In this document: positions 7,199 to 13,891 of the stretch, piece by piece
How positions within the stretch are numbered: position 1 is the first letter of the stretch
Layout: every line of letters starts with the position of its first letter
Assembly (NCBI GenBank): GCA_018969885.1
Contig: JAGWXN010000020.1
Coordinates: forward strand, 1-22,985
Direction of reading: 5' to 3'
DNA length: 22,985 bases
DNA from: Betaproteobacteria bacterium
GTDB lineage: Bacteria; Pseudomonadota; Gammaproteobacteria; Burkholderiales; Burkholderiaceae
The notes under the pieces: generated by a model
Database searches by the model: none
What the model was told of the DNA's origin: nothing
The model's input: the letters and a program-made list of their open reading frames with translations, nothing else
Made by a program: the position numbers and the translations under genes

Positions 7199-9074
7199 TC
7201 AGACGGATGCCCGGATCGACCTGGGCTGCGGCGATCGCTTCGGCCAGACGATCGGGTTGGCGGGCCTGCACATGAAATAGGAGCGCGCCGCGCCTCACGG
7301 TGTCGCCGCGGCTACATGCGAGATCAACGCCCGCGTGGGGGTCCGTCGGCGCGCCGGCCAGTCGGGCGATCGCCGAAATTCGGCGCGCATCGATTGCAAG
7401 CACCTGGCCGGCCTGGTCCGTGGTGATCGGGTGGGAATGAAGCGGTGTTGCATCCGGCCCAGGCCGCGCGCCCTGTGCGTCGATGATCGCCTGCATGGCT
7501 TGCCGGGCAGCACCGCTTTGCAGCAGTTCGAGCGCGCGAATCTCGCCCCGCCGTACATCGCTTACGCCCGGGTCGAGGGCAAGAATGCGCGCGGCAAAGA
7601 GCACAGCTTTGGCGCGTAGATCGGCCGGCGCAAGCGGGTCACAGTCAAGCACTCGCAGCACATCGCGCACCTCGAGCGCGGGTCCGATACCACGACCAAT
7701 CGGTGCTGACCCGTCGCTTGGGTAGGCTCGCACGGTCATGCCGAGCTGGGCGCCCAGCCGATCGAATGTGGCGGCGAGTTCGCGGGCGTCTTCGAGCGTG
7801 GTCACCTTTCCGTGGGGCATGTAGGGGATATCCACCACGACATGGGTGGAGCCTGCCGACCATTTTTTCGACAGGATCGAGGCCACCGACCAGCGCCGGG
7901 TATCCAACCCGAGCTGGCGCTCGAGCCGATGCATGCTCTCGTCGAGAATGGAGTGATTGAGCCTGCCGTTCCAGGCGATACAGCCGCCTGCACGCTCGAC
8001 GGTCGCGCGCAGTTCGGCGGGCGTCAGATCCACCCGCGCAAGCACCTCCATGGCGTCGGCCGTGCCGGCCGCCGAGGTGATGGCGCGCGATGAGGTTTTG
8101 GGAATCAGCAGACCGTGTGCGGCGACGATCGGCACCACCACCATGGTGACCCGGCTGCCTGCCGTACCGCCCAGTGAGTGTTTGTCGACGACGGGGGTGC
8201 GGCGCCATTCCACGCGGGGCATGAGCGTACAGCGCCAGCGCGCCACGCAGGCAAGCTCATCATCATCGAGATCATGGGCGCAGGCGACGAGAAGCGCGTT
8301 GCGACCGGCTTCGTCGAGCGTTCCGTCGATGACTGCGCCGAGCAGCTGCTGCCAGGCGGGCTGGTCGAGTCGCCGGCCGGCGAGCTTATCGCCGAGCAGT
8401 CTTGCAGCGGCGGTGCTGGGACGGGCGGGCGCGGGTGGGGGCTCGGGCGTCTCGTTGCCCGATCGTTGATCACCCAGGTTCGCGACGATTGCATCAAGCA
8501 GTCGGATAGCGCCGGTGGGCAGATCGCCGTCGTTCATGACCTGCACCACGTTGAGCGTGGCGGGATAGGGGGCGCGCGAGCGAGCAAGGCGGCGGCTGAT
8601 GTCATCGGCAGACTCGCGGCCCCGCGCGGCAAGGCGTGCCGCGATCAGTTCGGCCGGCGCATCGATCTCAATGACGACCAGCCTTGGCACGCGCAGGGCC
8701 AGTTCAGCCGCCATGCCACGCGAGCCGTTGGCAATGACATGGCGTCCGGCTGCCAGATCGCCACGGAGTGTCGCGGGGAGCCCATAGCGCAGCGCATGGG
8801 CCTCCCAGCTGAGTAGAAACTCGCCCCGCGCCTCGCGCTCGAGGAACTGGCGCTCGGTACAGGCTTCGTGGTCTTCGCCACCGCTTTCCGCGGGCCGCGT
8901 GATGACGCGCCGGGCAAAGACAAAGCGGCGAGACGGCAGCCGCGTCCGGAGCAGGTCGATCAGGCTGTCCTTACCGACCCCGCTTGCCCCGACGACGTAG
9001 AAGAGCGTGCCGCAGTGGGGTTGCGCGGCCGACGCGAGCGCGGCCGCCGCGGGCAATGAGGACTCACCCGTCAC
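7188..9074 (-). CDS. Fusion: PhnN-type ribose-1,5-bisphosphokinase + AMP-phosphorylase-type nucleoside phosphorylase
   Basis: This 628-residue protein joins two enzymes. Residues 21-200 are a guanylate-kinase-like P-loop domain of PhnN type: Walker A GASGVGKDS at 29-37, the ITRPAESGGEDH stretch, and RAPYPATLNVV near 167-176. PhnN phosphorylates ribose-1,5-bisphosphate to PRPP. A Pro-rich linker (205-222) leads to a thymidine-phosphorylase-family domain (about 223-628) with phosphate-binding KHSLGG (298-303) and KTSSRAITSAAGTAD (326-340). That second motif resembles AMP phosphorylases rather than classical thymidine phosphorylase. AMP phosphorylase yields ribose-1,5-bisphosphate, the substrate of PhnN. 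The ~80-residue N-terminal domain of AMP phosphorylases appears to be missing. The GTG start overlaps the nadC stop as GTGA. No other phosphonate gene is present. Confidence 0.88.
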   Translation of the reverse strand: MTGESSLPAAAALASAAQPHCGTLFYVVGASGVGKDSLIDLLRTRLPSRRFVFARRVITRPAESGGEDHEACTERQFLEREARGEFLLSWEAHALRYGLPATLRGDLAAGRHVIANGSRGMAAELALRVPRLVVIEIDAPAELIAARLAARGRESADDISRRLARSRAPYPATLNVVQVMNDGDLPTGAIRLLDAIVANLGDQRSGNETPEPPPAPARPSTAAARLLGDKLAGRRLDQPAWQQLLGAVIDGTLDEAGRNALLVACAHDLDDDELACVARWRCTLMPRVEWRRTPVVDKHSLGGTAGSRVTMVVVPIVAAHGLLIPKTSSRAITSAAGTADAMEVLARVDLTPAELRATVERAGGCIAWNGRLNHSILDESMHRLERQLGLDTRRWSVASILSKKWSAGSTHVVVDIPYMPHGKVTTLEDARELAATFDRLGAQLGMTVRAYPSDGSAPIGRGIGPALEVRDVLRVLDCDPLAPADLRAKAVLFAARILALDPGVSDVRRGEIRALELLQSGAARQAMQAIIDAQGARPGPDATPLHSHPITTDQAGQVLAIDARRISAIARLAGAPTDPHAGVDLACSRGDTVRRGALLFHVQARQPDRLAEAIAAAQVDPGIRLSPP

Positions 9075-9901
9075 TCGTCCAGCCCGATATCGACCGCGGG
9101 TGCACTCTGGGTGATCTTGCTGGTCGAAATATAGTCAACGCCGGTCATAGCGATGGCGCGGATGGTGTCGATCCGGATGCCCCCAGAGGCCTCGATCTTG
9201 GCGCGACCCGCCACGATACGCACGGCCTCGGGCATCTGCGCCACGGGCATGTTGTCGAGCATGATCACGTCTGCGCCAGCGTCGGCCGCTTCGCGAACCT
9301 GCTCCAGTCGGTCGCATTCGACCTCGATCTTGGTGAGAATAGGAAGCTTCTGCCGGGCGCGCTTGACCGCGCTGGTGATGCTGCCCGCCACCGCAATGTG
9401 GTTGTCCTTCAGCATCACGCCGTTATCGAGGCCGAGCCGGTGGTTGACGCCGCCGCCGCACACCACCGCATGCTTTTCCAGCATACGCAGTCCCGGGGTG
9501 GTTTTGCGGGTGTCGATCAGGCAGGCACTCGTACCCTCGATCTCGGCGCGATAGCGGGCGGTTTCAGTGGCGATACCGCACATCCGCTGCAGGATGTTGA
9601 GCGTGGGCCGCTCTGCGGTCACGATGCTTCTCGCCGACCCCGATACGGTCAGAAGCCGCGTGCCTTTGTCTACCCGTACACCGTCTTTCACCAGCGCCGT
9701 GACCGACAGGGTGGGGTCGTAGCGCTGGAAGATGCGCTGCGCGATGCCGATGCCCGCGATCACCATGGGCTCCCGGGCATTCATGTGAAAGGTGGCCTGC
9801 GCGTCTTCATCGATCATGAGTTGCGCGGTGAGGTCGCAGTAGCCAATGTCTTCGGTGAGCCAGAGGTCGATCAGCCGGTCGACCTGGAAGATGTCGTACA
9901 T
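9071..9901 (-). CDS. nadC: Nicotinate-nucleotide pyrophosphorylase (carboxylating), quinolinate phosphoribosyltransferase
   Basis: NadC makes nicotinate mononucleotide, CO2 and pyrophosphate from quinolinate and PRPP. The 276-residue protein is of family length. It has ERPTLNILQRMCGIAT (97-112), DTRKTTPGLR (130-139), GGGVNHRLGL with His154/Arg155, KDNH at 165-168, IEVE near 192-195, and LDNM with Asp216. KDNH and the HR pair argue against the related ModD proteins. The N-terminal EDIGYCDLT departs from the usual G-x-GDLT form. ATG 9901 is preceded by GGAG at a 5-base spacing. It sits 26 bp behind the TRAP permease and is coupled to the PhnN-phosphorylase gene. A housekeeping nadC may exist elsewhere, so this could be a paralogue with a shifted substrate. 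Confidence 0.9.
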   Translation of the reverse strand: MYDIFQVDRLIDLWLTEDIGYCDLTAQLMIDEDAQATFHMNAREPMVIAGIGIAQRIFQRYDPTLSVTALVKDGVRVDKGTRLLTVSGSARSIVTAERPTLNILQRMCGIATETARYRAEIEGTSACLIDTRKTTPGLRMLEKHAVVCGGGVNHRLGLDNGVMLKDNHIAVAGSITSAVKRARQKLPILTKIEVECDRLEQVREAADAGADVIMLDNMPVAQMPEAVRIVAGRAKIEASGGIRIDTIRAIAMTGVDYISTSKITQSAPAVDIGLDE

Positions 9902-9927
9902 GAGAGCTCCGTGAGGAAGTGAAGAAG

Positions 9928-11856
9928 TCAGGAAAGCGAAGGCGAGGCCGCTGCACCCGGTCCGCCGCCTTGCCGGCTGCGGCGATACCGCCAGCCGATC
10001 CAGGCGATCGCTGCAATGGCGGCCAGCAGATTGAGCGCGGCCGAGGGCATGAACATGAGCACTGCAAGAATGCCGAAGGCGAAGCGCGCAGGCATCCCGA
10101 GCGCACCGAATGCGTAGTCCTCGAAAGCGATCGTCATGACGATCGACCCCAGCGCGGTGGCAAGACACACCCCGACGATATCGAGCACGGCGCCCTCGAG
10201 GAGAAGCTCGGGGCGCGCGACGAACACCACCGGCACCACGAAGGCCACCGCGGCAATGCGGCAGGCCAGAAATCCGATCGGCATCGGGTTGGCCTTTGCA
10301 ATGGAGGCGGCCGCAAAGGCAGCGACCGCCACCGGCGGCGTGATGGCCGATACCGCCGCGTAGTAGACGACCAGCAGGTGCGAGGCCATGGTGGACAGGC
10401 CCAACGAGATGAGCGCGGGCGCTGCGAGCACCGCCGAGAGTGCATAGACCGCGGGTACCGGCATGCCCATTCCGAGCACGACGATCACTGTGATTGCAGT
10501 GAACACCGTGAGCGCAAAGTTACCCGAGGCAAGGAGGAACAGACCGGAGCTGATCTTGCCGCTTAGATCGGTCATGGACAGGGTGCCGATCACGAGCCCG
10601 GCGACCGCGCAGGCCACTCCCACCGTGATCATGCGCTGCATGCCTTCGATCAGGGCTTGACCCAGCCGCTTTGGCAGATCCGATAGCGGCCGGCAGCGGA
10701 GCAGGATCACCGGAACCAGCGCCGCGCAGGCAACTGCCCCGGCGAAAGCCGGCCGGTTGAGCGCAAGCACCGCCCATGCGATGGTGACCAGCGGAATGAG
10801 GTAGATCCAGTCGCGCCGCAGTACCGCGCCCACCTTTGGAATGTCGGCCTGCTCAAGTGGCGCGAGGCCAGCGCGGTGCGCCTGCAGCGTCACAGCGAGG
10901 TAGACGCAGAGGTAATAGAGCAGCCCGGGGATGATGGCCACCAGCGCGATGTCGCCATAGGGGATGCCGGTGAAGTCGGACATCATGAAGGCGGCTGATC
11001 CCATCACCGGCGGCAGGATGGCCCCGCCCGTTGAAGCGGCCGCTTCGATTGCCCCCGCTCGCACGCGTGTGAATCCGGTGCGAATCATGAGTGGAATGGT
11101 GAACGATCCAGTGGTCACCACGTCGGCTGTGGGCGAGCCCGAGATTGAGCCATAGAGGCCCGACGAGAGCACGGCCACCTTGGCCGGGCCGCCCACCTGA
11201 CGGCCCACCAGGGCATTAGACAAGTCGTGAAAGAAGTCGCCCCCGCCGAAGCGGTCAAGGAGCGCGCCGAACAGCACAAAAATGAACACCAGATAAGCCG
11301 CCACCTCCAGCGCCGGTCCGTAGAGGCCGTTGTTGGTGAAGACCAGCTGGTCGATCATTTCGGGCACGCTCATGCCTCGGTGAGAGAACGCGCCGGTGAG
11401 CTTGTCGCCGAGCGCCGCATAGCCCAGGAAAAGGCCTACCAGCAGGACCAGTACGATGCCGATGGTGCGGCGCGTGGCCTCGAGTACCAATCCGATGAGG
11501 ACGATTGAGACCGCTACATCGGCGGTGCTGAGCGGATCGAGGACAGGCAGCCGATCCTTGTGCACATCGTGCATCAGCACGAAATAGGCGCAGCATCCAA
11601 GCGATACCAGCGCGAGCAGCCAGCCGCTCCAGGTTTCAGTGGTCGGTCGCCGGGCGTTACCGGTGGTGTGCAGAAACGCAAGCGACAGGACTCCGCCCAG
11701 AAAGAGGTAGAGCCCGATCGCCTCATCGATGTAAACGCCGGCTGCGACCGCGATGAAGGTGACCGCAAGACCGAGGCACAGCACGGCGCTCAGAATTCGC
11801 CCAATAGGCCCGAGCGCGCGCGAGCGCCCCGAGCCGATCCAGTCTAGCCAAGTCAT
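9928..11856 (-). CDS. TRAP transporter permease, fused 4TM/12TM (DctQM-type)
   Basis: This 642-residue inner-membrane protein is the fused small plus large permease typical of TAXI-type TRAP systems, which import organic acids using an ion gradient. Residues about 20-130 hold the four DctQ-like helices; the rest is the DctM-like transport domain. Diagnostic motifs are GSISGSPTADVVTTG (236-250) with FTIPLMIRTGF, and ASTGGAILPPVMG (274-286). A matching second-half motif region, YYAAVSAITPPVAVAAF, is also visible. The start at 11856 has only a weak Shine-Dalgarno. It lies between its presumed receptor gene (131 bp upstream) and nadC (26 bp downstream), all on the minus strand. Substrate cannot be read from sequence. 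Confidence 0.94.
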   Translation of the reverse strand: MTWLDWIGSGRSRALGPIGRILSAVLCLGLAVTFIAVAAGVYIDEAIGLYLFLGGVLSLAFLHTTGNARRPTTETWSGWLLALVSLGCCAYFVLMHDVHKDRLPVLDPLSTADVAVSIVLIGLVLEATRRTIGIVLVLLVGLFLGYAALGDKLTGAFSHRGMSVPEMIDQLVFTNNGLYGPALEVAAYLVFIFVLFGALLDRFGGGDFFHDLSNALVGRQVGGPAKVAVLSSGLYGSISGSPTADVVTTGSFTIPLMIRTGFTRVRAGAIEAAASTGGAILPPVMGSAAFMMSDFTGIPYGDIALVAIIPGLLYYLCVYLAVTLQAHRAGLAPLEQADIPKVGAVLRRDWIYLIPLVTIAWAVLALNRPAFAGAVACAALVPVILLRCRPLSDLPKRLGQALIEGMQRMITVGVACAVAGLVIGTLSMTDLSGKISSGLFLLASGNFALTVFTAITVIVVLGMGMPVPAVYALSAVLAAPALISLGLSTMASHLLVVYYAAVSAITPPVAVAAFAAASIAKANPMPIGFLACRIAAVAFVVPVVFVARPELLLEGAVLDIVGVCLATALGSIVMTIAFEDYAFGALGMPARFAFGILAVLMFMPSAALNLLAAIAAIAWIGWRYRRSRQGGGPGAAASPSLS

Positions 11857-11987
11857 CGAAGGATTCCGTTGAGGGTGGACCAGATCCCGGCCCGGGGTTT
11901 ATCCGGGGCAGGGGCCAGCGAGAACATAGCGGCGGAGCACACGCGAGATCAGGAACCGGACAGGCCGCACCGGGCGGCAAGCGGCAC

Positions 11988-12992
11988 TTACTTGAGCAGA
12001 CCCGCTTTGCGATAGGCGGCGGCCGCGCCCGGGTGCAGGGGAAGCGGCGCGACCCGGGTGAGGCTTTCGGGTGTGAGTCGCGACAGCGTGGCGTGCGATT
12101 TCTGCAGGAACTCGAAGTGCTTGAGCATGGCCGACACGATGGCCTCGGCCTCGCCATCTTTCATTTCGGCCGCAGCCATCACCACCACGCTGCCGCGCAC
12201 GGTGGTGGCCGCCTCGGGCGAAAACGCGTAGGTGCTGGCGGGTACGCTGATGGTTTCGGTACCCAGTTGCTTGTTCAGTCGATCGACGGCCTCCGGGCCC
12301 AGTCCAATCAGCTTGAATTGCGTATCGCGGGCGGCATTCACGATCTGGCTCGATGGAAACGCGAGCATGTTGATGATCAGATCGATCTGGCCGTTTTTCA
12401 TCATTGCGAGGCCATTGTTGTAGGCGACGTAATTGAGCCGTCCGCCCCAGCTTTCGATGTCTTTTACGCTGAAGCCGTGGGCGCTGAAGACCGCCTCGCC
12501 GGCGACCGCCATGAGCGTGCCTTTGGAGTTGAGCGCGACCCGAACCGGCATCTTGCGCTCGCGGATCTGGTCGATGCTGGTGATGCCTGACGCGGTGGTG
12601 GCAAGGATCTGCACGGCCGCTTCAGGGTCGATCATCGCGATCGCGCGGACGTTCTTCAGCGGTTGGGTAAAGGGCTCGATCCCTGCTTCGGCCTGACGCG
12701 CGAGCTGCGCGTGCGCAATGCCGAGTTGCACCTTGCCCTGCGACACGAGGAGCAGGTTGCCGGCCTCGCGACCGGGTTCGTAGGTGAACGAAATGCCGGG
12801 GTACTCTTTTCGGAGCGTCTCGCCAATGGCCGTACCAACCGCGCTCCAGGCGCCGCCCACCGACCCGCCCGCGAGCGTGACTTTGGCGGGAGCGCCCTGG
12901 GCCCCTGCCGCGGCGTGGATAGCGAACCCGGCAAGCGTGGTTGCCGCGCCAGCGAGCAGCCGCCGACGGAAGATATTGGAATGATTCGGCAC
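11988..12992 (-). CDS. TAXI-family TRAP transporter solute-binding protein
   Basis: This is the periplasmic receptor that delivers substrate to the fused TRAP permease. The mature part begins KVTLAGGSVGGAWSAVGTAIGETL, the hallmark of TAXI receptors. It continues with FTYEPGREAGNLLLVSQGK, VALNSKGTL and INMLAFPSSQIV. A GTG start at 12992 is chosen because GAGGAGA lies 5 bases upstream; it gives 334 residues. An ATG at 13016 in frame would add 8 residues. The N-terminus has Arg9-Arg10-Arg11-Leu-Leu followed by a weakly hydrophobic stretch ending near AGAQGA. It therefore looks like a twin-arginine signal peptide, though Sec export is possible. First gene of the minus-strand cassette. Confidence 0.92.
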   Translation of the reverse strand: MPNHSNIFRRRLLAGAATTLAGFAIHAAAGAQGAPAKVTLAGGSVGGAWSAVGTAIGETLRKEYPGISFTYEPGREAGNLLLVSQGKVQLGIAHAQLARQAEAGIEPFTQPLKNVRAIAMIDPEAAVQILATTASGITSIDQIRERKMPVRVALNSKGTLMAVAGEAVFSAHGFSVKDIESWGGRLNYVAYNNGLAMMKNGQIDLIINMLAFPSSQIVNAARDTQFKLIGLGPEAVDRLNKQLGTETISVPASTYAFSPEAATTVRGSVVVMAAAEMKDGEAEAIVSAMLKHFEFLQKSHATLSRLTPESLTRVAPLPLHPGAAAAYRKAGLLK

Positions 12993-12997
12993 CGCTG

Positions 12998-13004
12998 TCT
13001 CCTC
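12998..13004 (-). promoter_or_regulatory. Shine-Dalgarno for the GTG start of the TAXI receptor
   Basis: The minus strand reads GAGGAGA, then CAGCG, then GTG. The spacing of 5 is close to ideal and favours GTG 12992 over ATG 13016, which has no such element. Confidence 0.65.
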
Positions 13005-13027
13005 ATGGTGTTGCATGTTTTCACCCG

Positions 13028-13056
13028 ATTGTAGCCGTCGTTCAGGGCCCCGTGAG
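13028..13056 (-). promoter_or_regulatory. Possible sigma70-type promoter for the TAXI-TRAP-nadC cassette
   Basis: On the minus strand a good -10 (TACAAT, 13033-13028) is preceded by a weak -35 (CTCACG, 13056-13051) at 17 bp. Transcription would begin near 13021. This leaves a leader of about 29 bases before GTG 12992 but only about 5 before ATG 13016, which again favours the GTG start. Judged by eye only. Confidence 0.35.
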
Positions 13057-13088
13057 GCACGGCGAAGGCAGGCCCCGCCACCAGCGGG

Positions 13089-13117
13089 TTTATTGCACGG
13101 CACCAATCGGTTAGAAT
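13089..13117 (+). promoter_or_regulatory. Possible promoter for petABC
   Basis: TAGAAT at 13112-13117 is a fair -10. TTTATT at 13089-13094 is a weak -35 at 17 bp. TTGCAC at 13093-13098 matches better but leaves only 13 bp. The element lies back to back with the presumed promoter of the minus-strand cassette in the 177-bp intergenic region. Confidence 0.35.
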
Positions 13118-13169
13118 AAAGGGTTTTCCAGCGAACTTAAGCGATGGATGTTCCATCTCGGACAAGACG

Positions 13170-13772
13170 ATGAGTGAAACTTTGAAACCCTCCGAATCGT
13201 CCCGCCGCTCGGCGATCGGTCTAGTGGCCGCGGCGGGGGCAGCAGGCGGTGCGGCCGTTGTAGTCCCTTTTGTCAGCACCTTTGCGCCTTCGGAAAAAGC
13301 CAAGGCTGCCGGCGCGCCGGTTGAAATTGATGTTTCTGCTATGCAGCCCGGCGAACTGAAGCGGGTGGAGTGGCGGGGCAAACCGGTTTGGGTGCTTCGC
13401 CGTACCCAGGAAATGCTCGCCACGCTGAAAGGCACCGAGCCACAGGTAGCCGATCCCGGGTCGGTACGCACGGCGTATCCCACGCCTGACTACGCGAAGA
13501 ACCCGCACCGCTCCATCAAGCCGGAATATCTGGTGGTGGTGGGCATCTGCTCGCATCTTGGCTGCTCGCCCAGCGACAAATTCGCCACCGGCCCCCAGCC
13601 GTCATTGCCCGACGACTGGTCGGGCGGGTTCCTGTGCCCCTGCCATGGATCCACCTTTGATCTGGCTGGCCGGGTGTTCAAGAACAAGCCGGCCCCCGAT
13701 AACCTCGAGGTACCGCCCCACCGCTATCTGTCCGACACCCGCATCCTGATTGGTGAGGACAAAGCCGCCTGA
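13170..13772 (+). CDS. petA: Ubiquinol-cytochrome c reductase, Rieske iron-sulfur subunit
   Basis: This is the Rieske 2Fe-2S subunit of the bc1 complex, moving electrons from ubiquinol to cytochrome c1. The 200-residue protein has a twin-arginine signal anchor (Ser11-Arg12-Arg13-Ser-Ala-Ile, then a hydrophobic stretch to about 36), so it should be exported folded by Tat. Cluster motifs are CSHLGC (Cys127, His129, Cys132) and CPCHGS (Cys156, Cys158, His159). Cys127/His129 and Cys156/His159 bind the cluster, and Cys132/Cys158 form the disulfide. First gene of petABC. No strong Shine-Dalgarno is visible; two tiny overlapping upstream reading frames end around its ATG. Confidence 0.97.
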   Translation: MSETLKPSESSRRSAIGLVAAAGAAGGAAVVVPFVSTFAPSEKAKAAGAPVEIDVSAMQPGELKRVEWRGKPVWVLRRTQEMLATLKGTEPQVADPGSVRTAYPTPDYAKNPHRSIKPEYLVVVGICSHLGCSPSDKFATGPQPSLPDDWSGGFLCPCHGSTFDLAGRVFKNKPAPDNLEVPPHRYLSDTRILIGEDKAA

Positions 13773-13891
13773 TCGACGATATGGTCGAGTGGCGTGAAGA
13801 CCCTAATACCTTACCGGACGATGGGGCGCTCGGTGCGCATAATCGAGAACCCATCACCCCGCTCGTGAAAGCCGCGAGGAGCAACTGAAAA

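Noticed and set aside
9071..9901. NadC might be ModD, the molybdate-cluster homologue.
   Set aside because: KDNH, the HR pair and full active-site motifs are kept, and no molybdate transporter is nearby.
9902..10168. The nadC frame is open upstream to 10168.
   Set aside because: That stretch overlaps the 3' end of the permease gene in another frame and is Arg/His-rich shadow sequence. ATG 9901 has a Shine-Dalgarno and the right N-terminus.
9919..10566. A 215-codon plus-strand frame opposite the TRAP permease.
   Set aside because: Its translation is highly charged (Arg, His, Glu, Asp) and is what an antisense reading of hydrophobic codons gives.
11891..11907. CCCGG/CCGGG inverted repeat in the receptor-permease gap.
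   Set aside because: Only 5 bp with a 7-base loop in GC-rich DNA and no T tract; too weak to call a regulatory hairpin.
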